64,000 nucleotides of DNA, taken from the NCBI RefSeq assembly GCF_027579695.1, contig NC_083571.1, forward strand, positions 89,935,888 to 89,999,887, read 5' to 3'. The notes beneath the pieces were generated by a model. The model was not told the DNA's origin. It ran no database searches and was given only the letters and a program-made list of their open reading frames with translations. This DNA is from Neoarius graeffei. Its lineage: Eukaryota; Chordata; Actinopteri; Siluriformes; Ariidae. Shown here one piece after another: positions 10,334 through 21,433 of this stretch. The translations under genes were made by a program, and so were the position numbers. Within the stretch, counting starts at the first letter, position 1, and each line of letters opens with the position of its first letter.

Positions 10334-11918
10334 CCGCTCATCAGAGGTGGAAAGTAACGAATTACATTACTCGCGTTACTGTACTTGAGTAGCTTTTTTG
10401 TGTACTTGTACTTTTTCAAGTAATTTTTAAAGAGTGTACTTTTACTTTTACTTAAGTATGTTTTCTTTTAAGTAGTGTACTTCGGTACATTTTACATCAC
10501 AACTGTTACTGAGTAAAAATAAATAAATAAAAATAAAAAAAGGCTAAAACGGAGAAGGGGAAATGCGTTCTGGAAATGAATCACAGGAAGGACAGTTGTC
10601 GCGCGCACGAGTCTCACACAGACGATGGCGGACATGCACCAGCGCTTTAAGGGGGGGGGCTTCGGGGGGCTCAAGCCCCTGGGCCACAACCAATCAGGGG
10701 CCTTGTAATATTAATAAAATAATAAACTGTCGGAATCATGGGCCTACATTAATGTACGGATAGAAATAAGGTTAGAAATAAATGAGCGCACAGTAGCCTG
10801 CTGTAAGAGACATGGTGGATGTGGTTCGCGAAACGAACACCCACAACTGGACCAGAATAAAATGTAACAAAATGTAACGTCACGCACGAAAGCGCACCAA
10901 AGGCTGCAGACTACTGAGACACAAATTTAGAGGCTTTGAAAGATGAAGCGTTCACATGTTAGCGGGGTGCATAAAAGGAAAAAAAAGAGAGAGATGCAGG
11001 TAATGATAGAATCGTTGCCTAAAGTCACAGACTTTTTTAAGGTAAGGATCACCAATCTGTTCAGAATATCAGCTACTTATCAGTTATCAGCCATACCAGC
11101 AGCTAGGCTATGTGTAGCTAGGCTAGATATGCTATGATCTGTCCAACAGTAAAATAAATCAGTTGTGATTTGAATATGTGTCGTGTGATTTGAGTTATAA
11201 TCCTGTTAGTATAATAGCATATTTCGATGGGGATAATAAAATGTCTAAAATGGCATCTACTGAAGAAATTGATGAAAAGATTGTAGGCTATAATTTTCAC
11301 AGTACGGGCAGCAGACAGAGTAAGCATACTGAGGGGAATAGCAATACAAAGCTAGCGCATATCCACATTTCTCGCTAGCTGTGTTGGGTGTGTTGTTAAC
11401 CCGTGTGGATTTAAGTGAAATACTTGAGAAGTTCTGTGGTCAAGACAACGTTTTAAGGTAAGGACGCTTGATTATTAATGTTTGCCCGCCGTGGCTTGTT
11501 GTTGACGAAAGGCCCACATGATTTTGCCTTATGCAGCTACTGCTAGCGTCATGCTTTGAACTAGGTTAAGCTCATTTGCGCTAAAGGATGGGTTTATTGA
11601 AGGACTTTGATGTAGCTAGTTTCTTTTTAAAAAATCGTATGCTCAAAACAGTATGCGCGTGTTCATCATGTTTAACTTTTTTCTTGATGGAGTGCGTGAA
11701 ATATTGTTGAGTGGTATTTCGATGCAGTCATGTCAAAAAGGCAGTTGAATGCACGGTCTTATTCAAGGAGAAGGAAGACTTGCATGATGCTTGAATATAG
11801 ATCGGTAAAATAGACCCTAGTAGGACTTGGTTTCGTGTATTTCGGTCTGTAGAGTTATGAGTTTGGCCGCTGTCCATGGTGTTTACGTTTCATGTGGCCG
11901 CCGAGCCAAGTACCTTCA

Positions 11919-12966
11919 TCATCATCATCATGTTCCCCTGTCAAAAGTTAAACTCTCTAGGGGTGCTTCTGCTGTAGCAGTTGCAGCAGTTGCTCAAAGT
12001 TTGATTTGTCCATCATCATACGTCTTATCTGTTGGGTGTCTATGCCCAGCAGATTTTCCCATTTCGTCCATTTGTAACCATTTTTGTCAAACAGGAGCTG
12101 CTTTTGCACTTGGTTATTGCCCATCCGGCAAATGTGAGCAATATATTTTAGTTGTTGTACGTAGCAGGATAGTTTTATATCCTGGGTTCCTGTCAGTTTC
12201 TGGAGGTCAGCATTGGACATCTTGTAGCTCCAGTCTATATCTTCATTTGTAGTGTTCTTTTGGTCAGGGGCATTCTTTTATTTATATCCATCTTTAATCA
12301 TTTTCTTTAGGAAGCCGTGCCACACTACCTCAATTTTGTGAATTTCACTGGATGATAGTTGCCATGCCTGTGTGCTGTACAGGAGATGAGATCGAACGCA
12401 TGCCACTAGGAACTTTATATGGGTTTTTAGTAGTATTCAGTGGTCAGTTAGAACGTGTTTCATTTCATTCCATTTCATGAATGCAGCACTTATCCTAGCA
12501 TGCAGGAAGTGTGAGGATTCATCACAGTTGCTGACATTATAACCAAGATATTTAAAGGTGCGGACGTTTTTAATATTAGTGCCGCCAAGGGAAATGATAC
12601 TTGGTTTACATTTGATATCCTCATTGACGTTAAAAGCCATTGTTTCTGTTTTGACATATGATATTTGTAAACCAAAGTGGGTGTAGGTCTTATCATACAA
12701 CTGAAGAATATTCTGAAGCCCCTCGATGGATCCAGCAAGTATGGCCTGATCATCTGCATATAGAATCTCTGTTATGCAACCCTCTCCTGATGCTCGTGCT
12801 TTCATACGCATTTCTCTTGTGGATACCTCATTTGGAATGCAATATCTGAACTTGAAGCCTGTATCTGGGTACAGTTTTGATATCTCATGCTGTGCAATCC
12901 TGACAACAAAGTCCATATAGATATTAAAAACTGATGGCGATTCTAGGGCACCTTGTCTTGCAGTGA
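11919..12966 (-). pseudogene. LINE reverse-transcriptase fragment
   Basis: The minus strand encodes part of a non-LTR reverse transcriptase in two frames. 12916-12437 carries ITEILYADDQAI (the catalytic YADD box), FGLQISYVKTETM and an FKYLGYN block. 12220-11957 carries the C-terminal region. A (ATG)n-type tail lies at about 11913-11931, the element's 3' end. It lacks endonuclease and the first RT blocks, so it is 5'-truncated. I cannot assign the clade. Possible TSD traces (GCCGCC...AAG) at both sides are imperfect. Confidence 0.75.
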
Positions 12967-13433
12967 ATGTTTGTTTTCATGCCGCCAAGCTATTTTTATG
13001 TATTTTATTTTTTAAAAGGACTTGTCTGTAGGTGTGTGTGTTTTATGTTTACAACACATAGGTCTACATTAGCGCACGCGCGCTTGTGTGGTCATCTCTG
13101 GCCATGTCCCTGCGTGAAAGTTACGCAGTATCACTGTCCTGTCCGTGGTAATAATCAGAACTGGCTCTGTAATGATAATGCGCGCATTCTTCTCTCCATC
13201 TGTGGTCGGATGTGTTGAGCGATGTGAGCGTGGGCCTTGCGCAGCTACGCTGAGCCAAACGTAACTTATTGTAGGCTTCTAGGCTAATTACGTGCTTACA
13301 CTGTAAATGCTTGACACATATTGCAAATAAAATAAGAGTGTTTTCCTGGCCAATGGTAAGGGTAGGGTTGACAGGTAGCCTATGAGGGGCCTAGCCCCTG
13401 GGCCACGGGTGTTGATAAAGCGCCCCTGCGGAC

Positions 13434-13649
13434 ATGGAGGAGACCAAGGAACCTGTGGTGGATGACCCTGCAGAAAACGCAATTTCTTCCAGTAATGAAG
13501 TGCACCCCTGGCCCTACATACGTGATCACTTCAGCTTCGTAGAGAAAAGGGGTGACAGTTTCATTATGCAATGCAGATAATGTGTGCCCAAGAAGACAAC
13601 CATTGCGGCATACAAAAATTCGACGTCTAATCTGCGCAAGCATGTTGAG
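13434..13649 (+). pseudogene. BED zinc-finger exon of the hAT
   Basis: The ATG at 13434 opens a frame with acidic residues, then WPYIRDHFSFVEKRGDSFIM and CRxC, followed by a segment ending NLRKHVE and a GTAAGT donor at 13650. This is the first part of a BED finger, the DNA-binding module of hAT transposases. The residue between the two cysteines is replaced by a stop (TAA at 13588-13590), so the exon is inactive. The second histidine would lie in the next exon. Confidence 0.75.
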
Positions 13650-13675
13650 GTAAGTATTGTCAGTGGCATCATAAT

Positions 13676-14076
13676 CAAGGGCGCAGATAGAGGGTGGGAC
13701 GGGTGGGATTCGTCCCACCCAGATTTAAATTCACCTCATTCGGTCCCCCCCACTTATAGGGAGGAAAAAACATCTATGCTGTCTTTCTTTGCATAAGGCA
13801 AACCTCACGGAAAAATCAAAAGACTAATTATCATTCGGTTTATTGAGGTGCACAGCAGTGTATACATAGTTGCAACAACTCACATAAAACAAAACAAAGA
13901 CTGATATTCGGTTGGTTGAGCTGCGCAGACTGCACAGGTAGCGAGCTCGAGCTTGGTTGCTATGGTTACCCACAACAAGTTTGACAGGCATATCGGGGTT
14001 GGGGTTGGTTTGCTGGCAGCTTTGTCCCCCCCAGTTTTTTGTCCCCCCCAGTTCAAAAAACGTATCTGCACCCCTG
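13676..14076. mobile_element. hAT-type MITE nested in the hAT
   Basis: Termini CAAGGGCGCAGATA and TATCTGCACCCCTG are inverted repeats (12 of 14 match). The flanks are the 8-bp duplication ATCATAAT (13668-13675 and 14077-14084). It has no coding domain, and contains a CGGGTGGGATTCGTCCCACCC dyad near the left end. It sits 26 bp inside the intron after the BED exon. Confidence 0.9.
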
Positions 14077-14788
14077 ATCATAATGTTTCCTTTCCATAGT
14101 AAAACCGACAATAGGCTGGTTATAATCCAAAAATAGTGGATGGCATTGCTAATGTTGAAGTAGCAACCTGTTGGTACTGTAACATAACGGTAACTAATCT
14201 GTTATTCGGTTGGCTAATCATGCAAGCAAGTTAGCTCGCCAACCTGACGTGATCAGTCCTCCTACCATTCTACATCCAACAGGCCAGAAAGGAATACTAA
14301 GCAAAACAAATAATGTTTGAATTGAATTGTTCAATAACACAGTGCACACAGGCAAGCTACGAGATTTCGGTGCAACATTTCACTTTCATATTTCATGTAC
14401 AATGCTTTGTGTGTGGTCAGGGCGATGTAAACGACATGACTGTGTGTATTGACCTTTTTTGTTTGTCTCAGTTTTAATGCAGCATTATCCTAAGCATTCA
14501 ATTTGATACACTTCCTTTAAATAAAACATCTGGGTTGAGATGTACATATATCCTTGTTTCCTCTTCTTTTTCATTTTTGCACAACACAGTGGAGGCAGAA
14601 AACACCCACTGTTAAAAGTAACGTTTTACTTTTACTCAAAGTACATTTTAAATGATCTACTTTTTACTTTTACTTGAGTAGATTTTTTGTCTGGTAACTT
14701 TACTTGTACTTAAGTAAAATTTCATCAGAGTAACAGTACTTGTACTTGAGTATAATATTTTAGTACTCTTTCCACCTCTGCCGCTCAT

Positions 14789-15208
14789 CATATGAAAAGG
14801 GTCATAAGGAACAAGGGGGTTGGCAGCAAGATTGTCATCCCCGCTCTGGCTAGAGACGGCAGGAGCGCTCTGACCGTAGCTCTACACGTAGGGGTAGAGG
14901 TGACCGACACAGTGACTCAGACCAACCTGGTAAGTTCCACTCAGAGCTGGATTCTTTGAAAGCCCAGTTGGCTGAGGTTAAAGGACTGTTACAGAAAAGG
15001 TCAGACCCCTCAACAGATAAAACAAAAGAGCCCAAGAAAGATGACAAAGGCCACCCACAGGCATGACTAGGCCAGGAACCATGAGTATATCTCGTGAAAT
15101 GGGGAGGAGATCCCTGTGAAACAGCAGGCGATGGTCAGGATGTAGGGCCCCCCCTGGTGGTGAAGGCAAACACACAAAATGCACCTCTGATGCAGTTCTT
15201 GGGCGATA
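14789..15208 (+). pseudogene. Gag C-terminal remnant between hAT and Tc1
   Basis: After the hAT duplication the provirus resumes with a basic, Gln/Arg-rich then Lys/Asp-rich stretch, in keeping with a nucleocapsid or linker region. It has in-frame stops and runs into the Tc1 insertion site at 15209. There is no CCHC knuckle that I can see. Confidence 0.5.
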
Positions 15209-15210
15209 TA

Positions 15211-16818
15211 CAGTGGTGCTTAAAAGTTTGTGAACCCTTTAGAATTTTCTATATTTCTGCAAAAATATGACCCAAAACATCATCAGATTTTCACACAAGT
15301 CCTAAAAGTAGATAAACAGAACCCAGTTAAACAAATGAGACAAAAATATTATACTTGGTCATTTATTTATTGAGGAAAATGATCCAATATTACATATCTG
15401 TGAGTGGCAAAAGTATGTGAACCTTTGCTTTCAGTATCTGATGTGACCCCCTTGTGCAGCAATAACTGCAAGTAAATGTTTCCGGTATCTGTTGATCAGT
15501 CCTGCACACCGGCTTGGAGGAATTTTAGCCCATTCCTCCATACAGAACAGCTTCAACTCTGGGATGTTGGTGGGTTTCCTCACATAAACTGCTCGCTTCA
15601 GGTCCTTCCACAACATTTTGATTGGATTAAGGTCAGGACTTTGACTTGGCCATTCCAAAACATGAACTTTATTCTTCTTTAACCATTCTTTGGTAGAACG
15701 ACTTGTGTGCTTAGGGTCTTTGTCTTGCTGCATGACCCACCTTCTCTTGAAATTCAGTTCGTGGACAGATGTCCTGACATTTTCCTTTAGAATTCCCTGG
15801 TATAATTCAGAATTCATTGCTCCATCAATGATGGCAAGCCGTCCTGGCCCAGATGCAGCAAAACAGGCCCGAAACACGATACTACCACCACCATGTTTCA
15901 CAGATGGGATAAGGTTGTTATGCTGGAATGCAGTATTTTCCTTTCTCCAAACTTAACGGTTCTCATTTAAACCAAATTGTTCTATTTTGGCCTCAGCCGT
16001 CCACAAAACATTTTTCCAATAGCCTTCTGGCTTGTCCATGTGATCTTTAGCAAACTGCAGACAAGCAGCAAGTTTTTTGGAGAGCAGTGGCTTTCTCCTT
16101 GCAACCCTGTCAGGCACACCATTGTTGTTCAGTGTTCTCCTGATGGTGGACTCATGAACATTAACATTAGCCAATGTGAGAGAGGCCTTCAGTTGCTTAG
16201 AAGTTACCCTGGGGTCCTTTGTGACCTCGCCAACTATTACACGCCTTGCTCTTGGAGTGATCTTTGTTGGTTGACCACTCCTGGGGAGGGTAACAATGGT
16301 CTTGAATTTCCTCCATTTGTACACAATCTGTCTGACTGTGGATTGGTGGAGTCCACACTCTTTAGAGATGGTTTTGTAACCTTTTCCAGCCTGATGAGCA
16401 TCAACAACACTTTTTCTGAGGTCCTCAGAAATCTCCTTTGTTCATGCCATGATACACTTGCAAAAACATGTGTTGTGAAGATCAGACTTTGATAGATCCC
16501 TGTTCTTTAAATAAAACAGGGTGCCCACTCACACCTGATTTGTCATCCAATTGATTGAAAACACCGGATTCTAATTTCACCTTCAAATTAACTGCTAATC
16601 CTAGAGGTTCACATACTTTTGCCACTCACAGATATGTAATATTGGATCATTTTCCTCAATAAATAAATGACCAAGTATCATATTTTTGTCTAATTTGTTT
16701 AACTGGGTTCTCTTTATCTACTTTTAGGACTTGTGTGAAAATCTGATGATGTTTTGGGTCATATTTATGCAGAAATATAGAAAATTCTAAAGGGTTCACA
16801 AACTTTCAAGCACCACTG
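15211..16818 (-). mobile_element. Tc1-like transposon inside the provirus
   Basis: Both ends carry long inverted repeats of about 200 bp, starting CAGTGGTGCTTAAAAGTTTG on the left and ending CAAGCACCACTG on the right, flanked by TA (15209-15210 and 16819-16820). Length of 1.6 kb is normal for fish Tc1. The transposase lies on the minus strand. Provirus coding resumes on the far side at the protease. Confidence 0.95.
15431..16450 (-). pseudogene. Tc1 transposase, two catalytic residues lost
   Basis: The frame starts at the ATG at 16450 and meets a stop at its third codon (TGA). It then runs through a paired-type helix-turn-helix (GQPTKITPRARRVIVGEV region) and a DDE core to 15431, with a break near 15902-15952. 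The cut-and-paste enzyme needs three acidic residues. The first motif reads LWTAEAKIE (Asp replaced by Ala). The second, VMQQDKDPKH, keeps Asp. The third, SPDLNPIKMLW, has Lys in place of Glu. The element is therefore immobile unless helped in trans. Confidence 0.93.
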
Positions 16819-16820
16819 TA

Positions 16821-17597
16821 GTTAGAGGGGGCAATGCTAAGCGCATTTACACCCCTGTGGTGGTCGAGGGTACAATCACCTTCCAAGCCCTTCTAGATAC
16901 TGGATCAGAGATCATGCTCATGTGCGCTAAAGTCTTCGCCCCCATCTATCAGACACGGCTCTCACAAGGTGATCCAATCCCAACCAAGCCCTGCAACATA
17001 AACTTGGTCAGCTTCACGCAAAACAAAGCCCCAGTAACACAAATGGCATGGTTGGAACTCACATTCCAAGGCATGTCAATCATACATCCCACTTACATCT
17101 GCTCTGTGGGTACGGAAAAACTACTGATTGGCCAAGACCTACTCGACAGGTTGGTGCCACTCATTGATTGTTGTCACAGTCAATTGTGGGCCCAAATCAT
17201 GACCCCACAGCCGTTGGATCCCACAAAACATGCACAAGCCCATTGCGATGAGATTAGTGCAGACACCAACCAACCAAGCACCACGGGAGACCAAATTTCC
17301 AATGAACTTCAGTTCATGTCTTTGTACACCGAGTCCGGTGTCGAAACACCCAACATCGCGAGTCCCCCTAGTCGCCACAATTCTTTGGAAAACCACGCCT
17401 CTTTCCTTTGTTCCTTGAGTAACTCAACCTCAGCTATGTACTGCCCTATCCTATCAGGTGAAGTGCGAGTCAATGGGACCATGATCCTCAATGCAGCTAT
17501 GACGCTTTGGTCTGAGAAGTCAGCCATCAGCCAGACTTTGTTTGACACGCTGTGTCAAAGCCATTCCTGCCCCGTATTCGTGCAGAAAAGCCACTGA
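16821..17597 (+). pseudogene. Aspartic protease region of the LTR element
   Basis: The open frame 16857-17597 contains ALLDTGSEIML near residue 13, the DTG catalytic signature of retroviral aspartic proteases, which cleave Gag and Pol. A flap-like region and an IGQDLL motif (near residue 92) fit the fold. The frame runs on through a Ser/Thr/His-rich linker to 17597, where RT should follow. Instead, integrase sequence starts within about 100 bp, so RT and RNase H are deleted. The first residues of this unit lie before the Tc1 at 15211. Confidence 0.75.
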
Positions 17598-17639
17598 CTT
17601 CTCTCTGCCGAACAACCCCAAACCTCTGTTAAGGCTGTT

Positions 17640-18400
17640 GGCGTCTGTGCTGTGACCATGACTACCAGCTCCCAACAATACCGCAGAGACCACTGCTCTC
17701 CTTCTCATGAACCATGTGTTCAGCCGCTGGGGCCTCCCTCTATCCATCGACGCAGACAAAGGCACCCATTTCACTGCTGGTGTAATGGCTGCGCTGTGGA
17801 ACATGTTAGGCGTTGAGGCAAAATTCCATATCGCATACCACCCTCAATCCTCTGGTCAGGTTGAACGAGCCAATCAAACCATTGTGAGCATGCTGCGGAA
17901 GTATGTCACCCACCATGGTAAAGATTGGGATGTGAAACTTCCCTTGGTGCTAATGGCCATTAGGTCTACCCCTCATCGCACCACTGGAGTCACACCCTTT
18001 GAGGTGATGACTGGGCGGGAGATGGTTCTCCCACTGCATCTCCTGTACAGACCAGAGGACATGAGCATCGCAACTGCATACACCGCACATCAATATGTCG
18101 CCGACCTATAACGCCACCTACAGTCAACCTTTGCATGGGCCCAAAAGAATCTCGAAATGAGCGTAAAAGGACAAAAGGCCTACTACAACCAAAAAGCCTC
18201 CCATCACGAATATCAAATAGGTGATAAAGTCCTATACTTCAACTTTACCAAGCTGGTAGGAGTCTCAAAGAAGTTCCTACCACACTGGTCGGGACCTTTC
18301 GATCGTGGGAAAACTGTCCCCCGTTGCGTATCGCATTAGGACATCCAGGCCTAATCAAACGCCCTCATATCGATGGGTCCATAGCAATCAAATCAAGCCT
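17640..18400 (+). pseudogene. Integrase, C-terminal half of the LTR element
   Basis: 17707-18111 encodes the back half of a retroelement integrase core: a D in [11 protein letters not shown] and E in [11 protein letters not shown] are the second and third catalytic residues. 18157-18339 continues with YQIGDKVLYFNF and LPHWSGPF, the usual C-terminal SH3-like region. The HHCC zinc domain and first catalytic Asp are missing with the upstream deletion. A stop at 18109-18111 separates the two pieces and a frameshift follows at about 18305. The enzyme would normally join viral DNA to the host genome; this one cannot. Confidence 0.85.
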
Positions 18401-18598
18401 TTTGAACAGTCCTCACTCCAAAAAAGGGGGTGGACGATAGTTAGGCCCATCCTGTCCACCTAGCTTGTATGCCTCACTCACCCATAAGTGTACACTAACA
18501 TTCCCAGTCACATTTACCAAACCCTGCAGGGAACTATATTAACCGTTAACATGCATTCTGCTCTAGTCAATAACACTGTGCATGCCATAGACAAGTAG

Positions 18599-19735
18599 GC
18601 CGAAATAATCAAGAGCGAGATCAAATACGTCCGGGTAGTAAGGGATTTGATGCAAGACCTGCTTAGGGAAATTGGCAGCTCAATCAGTACCCTGAGTAGT
18701 GGTAAAATCCCACCGTATCTGATACCCCTTAGCATGGTAGATAAAATACTAAAATCCGCTACCACTACTAATGTGTATTCATTGCAAATACACCTGGCCT
18801 ATAGTCTTAGCAGTGCTATCCCCATTTTTGTGAATCCACAAGACTTAGAGATAGGATTCATGCTGAACCTACCCATCATTGAGAAAAACAACATATATAG
18901 ACTCAAGTCTGTCCTCAACGTGGGTTTCTGGAAAAACAATGTCCGTATACGCATACAGACACCACCCATGGTAGCATTCCATGATGACAGCCCCTCTGTC
19001 TACTTTATTCCCAACCTAGAGATGTGCACCTCCACTAAAGACATCCACTGGGTCTGCCCAAGCAACCCATTCATTAGAGACACTACAGATCGCCTGTGTG
19101 GTTTGAGGGAAAAAGTGCCTGAACAAAAGTGTGTAGGTCAAGTGTCCGCAAAGGACGAGGATATGGAAACTAGAGTAGAGAGAGCTGGTAATCGGTGGGT
19201 TGTTAACACTCCAAAAACTGAAGTCTTGATGTCATACGATCAGCACGACACAGCCACCAGAACGAAAATCCCAAACCAAACGGTGTTCCTTAGTGTACCA
19301 CAGAGAGCCACCATTCACGTAGGTGATATCACCCTACACCATCTTAGTACTAACAGGTACGATTCTGAGATTGAAATGATAGACACATTTCAAGGTTATG
19401 ATCTTGAGATCAATGACACCCTCCAACAGCAACTACTGGTTGAAGGGACCAAAACGGTGAAATTTAGTTTAGGCCAGACTGGAATTTCAACTGTGGTCTC
19501 CCACTATCAGGTCAGAGAGTCATCTGATCTAGGATCTACTATAAGTCTGATTGCTTTGGGATTTCTCCTCAGTGGCTGGGTCTTAACCATTGGCATCGCA
19601 TACATGCTACACAAATACATAAGAACACTACATGCCAAGCTGGATAAGATAGTCTGCGTCCCTGACAGCTTTAGCCACAGTAGCGCATGCTTTCTGGCCA
19701 GACCACCCGCTGTTATTACCTTTCCAGAAGATTAG
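18599..19735 (+). CDS. Envelope-like glycoprotein frame of the LTR element
   Basis: An uninterrupted frame of 379 codons follows the TAG at 18596-18598; the first in-frame ATG is at 18650 (361 codons). An in-frame ATG at 18551 precedes that stop, so an original N-terminus may have been cut off. Visible features are a short heptad-like helix near the start (LMQDLLREIGSSIS), several spaced cysteines in the middle, an N-x-T site, and a single hydrophobic membrane segment near residues 300-322 (ISLIALGFLLSGWVLTIGIA) with a basic cytoplasmic tail. Position between integrase and the 3' LTR is that of env. No signal peptide, furin site or CX6CC motif is evident. Distant likeness to F-type (errantivirus/baculovirus-like) envelopes is an inference only. 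Confidence 0.6.
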   Translation, partial: AEIIKSEIKYVRVVRDLMQDLLREIGSSISTLSSGKIPPYLIPLSMVDKILKSATTTNVYSLQIHLAYSLSSAIPIFVNPQDLEIGFMLNLPIIEKNNIYRLKSVLNVGFWKNNVRIRIQTPPMVAFHDDSPSVYFIPNLEMCTSTKDIHWVCPSNPFIRDTTDRLCGLREKVPEQKCVGQVSAKDEDMETRVERAGNRWVVNTPKTEVLMSYDQHDTATRTKIPNQTVFLSVPQRATIHVGDITLHHLSTNRYDSEIEMIDTFQGYDLEINDTLQQQLLVEGTKTVKFSLGQTGISTVVSHYQVRESSDLGSTISLIALGFLLSGWVLTIGIAYMLHKYIRTLHAKLDKIVCVPDSFSHSSACFLARPPAVITFPED

Positions 19736-20080
19736 GCTTACTAACCCAAGCACTAATACTTCTTTTCTTTCCTTCATTCCTTCTCTTCTCTTGTTTTTAT
19801 GCATAGGAAATGAAGTAACTATGTAGTGTTTAATGGGTTTTTTTTTATATAGATGTGATTTTGACCTAGTTAGATAGAAAGTGATTATATGCCCAAATGC
19901 TTACAGCCTGATATTGGCCCAAATGCCTATGCCTCCAACTGTCTTACTAGGACTCATGAGTTTACACAGGTTTCACAGGACACCATGGATGCTGTACAGA
20001 GGATGCTACCTCAAGGACTATGGACATGTGGACTGTACTGTATTGTGCTCTCAGTGCTACGTCTCTGTCATACCCCTGAG

Positions 20081-20094
20081 ACCAAAAGGGGGAA
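20081..20094 (+). other. Polypurine tract
   Basis: ACCAAAAGGGGGAA directly precedes the 3' LTR (TGTAGG at 20095). This is the expected site for plus-strand priming. Confidence 0.85.
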
Positions 20095-21429
20095 TGTAGG
20101 GACAGCCACAGTCCCTGTCTAGAACTACAAATCCCATCAACTAACTTCCGCGATGACCTATGTCACAGCATCCATGATCACCTATGTCACATCACGTCAC
20201 CGACTCTATAAGTGACCCGGATATCCTCAACTCGCTCTCTCTGTCTGTGGATCTTCGCATCATACAAATGTATAGAGATACCCCCCCGCTCATCGGACAA
20301 TCCGAAAATCACAACGTCTGCCTTGCAAGAAAGAAGACTCAGCACGCTTTCATACATACCACTGGCCACGGTAAAGAGTACCTAAGTTGTGTCGTCTCAC
20401 TCAATTGAGTTACAACCGGTTTATTTGTTTATTATAAGTAATGTTACGACTGCAGCCCAAGCAGTTAATTAAAAGTTAGAAGCGACTGGATTCCTTCTGA
20501 CTTAATCGCTGTGCACATTATTGATCAGAGACTTTTCCTCACGAACGATGAAGCTTCGGATCAAGGAATTCTCTGCATATCCTGCATTGAAGCAAGATAC
20601 TGGAAGTAAGGCTGGCATTTGGGCAAACTAGTCTTAGGAATTAGCTTTATGAAGTAGTGTGAATTTAAACTCAGAAACTGTTTACACTATAGACACTTAT
20701 AGTGTCGAGTTGATCATTGTGTTCTACATTATTCTCTCCAGTGTTTTAATAGATAGGTTGTTGCATGCTCTTTTCTCTATCCTCTCTAACACCCCTTAAT
20801 TTCATTATTACACACACTTTGACCTCATCAAGATTTCAGTGGATTTGGTAATGTTATAAGGTAGTGAAATTAGCAACCACAACGAATTCCTTTGTCTCAA
20901 GAAAACCACGAGGTGATTGTCCCTTCCCCCCAACACCTTAGATAACATTCCAATCTCTGATTTATTACAGCACACACACACACACACACACGCTCACATG
21001 CTCACACACACATACACACACGCTCACACACACACATGTACTACCTCACTCTGTGCCTTGTCTATATATATTGTTGCTGACCATATTGAATGTATTCAAC
21101 TGCTATTACCCATTTAGTATCATTGTTATAATAAATTAAATTATTCTATTAAACTGTGCTTGTCTGTTTTTTGCTGCTGTATTCTTGAAGTCACACAATC
21201 TCAAAGAACTCCAAATTGCCTTCACCCAAGTGTATATGAATCCTATTGGCTGTAGTGTCTATGTAATACAGTAAGTAATACATTATTGCTGCATCAGTAG
21301 TGATCATAATAATTTGGAATATACCATAATTTAGCTGTTTGGTAATTTATTATTAAACACTAAAATTAATGGTATTATTAATGAGACTGATTTAATGAGA
21401 CTGATCACTTAAGACCAATTGCACCCACA
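20095..21429 (+). repeat. 3' LTR
   Basis: Direct repeat of 6737-8099, 1335 bp, starting TGTAGGGACAG and ending CACCCACA. It carries the same TATAA and AATAAA signals and a (CA)n tract with interruptions at about 20970-21035. It is followed by the CTAG target duplication and then resumed L1 coding sequence. Confidence 0.93.
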
Positions 21430-21433
21430 CTAG

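Larger units (their letters stand above)
10342..14780 (+). mobile_element. hAT transposon inside gag
   Basis: Termini CAGAGGTGGAAAG...CCACCTCTG are flanked by the 8-bp duplication CCGCTCAT (10334-10341 and 14781-14788), the hAT hallmark. Subterminal DNA at both ends is rich in ACTTGAGTA/TACTTTT repeats. It contains a BED-finger exon on the + strand but no recognisable hAT catalytic core, so it is non-autonomous. It has itself received a LINE fragment (about 11919-12966) and a 401-bp MITE (13676-14076). Confidence 0.93.
6737..21429 (+). mobile_element. LTR provirus-like element, 14.7 kb, pol-deleted
   Basis: It has two LTRs beginning TGTAGG and ending CCACA, a primer-binding site, gag, protease, partial integrase, envelope-like frame and a polypurine tract, all on the + strand. 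The target duplication is CTAG (6733-6736 and 21430-21433). Subtracting three nested inserts (SINE, hAT, Tc1) leaves about 8.2 kb. Reverse transcriptase, RNase H and the N-terminal half of integrase are missing between about 17600 and 17700, so it could not move on its own. I counted 15 mismatches, mostly transitions, over the first ~345 bp of the two LTRs, so it is not a very recent insertion. Whether it belongs to Ty3/Gypsy or another retroviral lineage needs the missing RT. Confidence 0.9.

Noticed and set aside
15476..16492. Plus-strand frames over the Tc1 element
   Set aside because: Antisense shadows of the transposase on the minus strand.
18551..18598. Upstream ATG for the envelope-like frame
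   Set aside because: A TAG separates it from the open frame, so it was not joined to the call.
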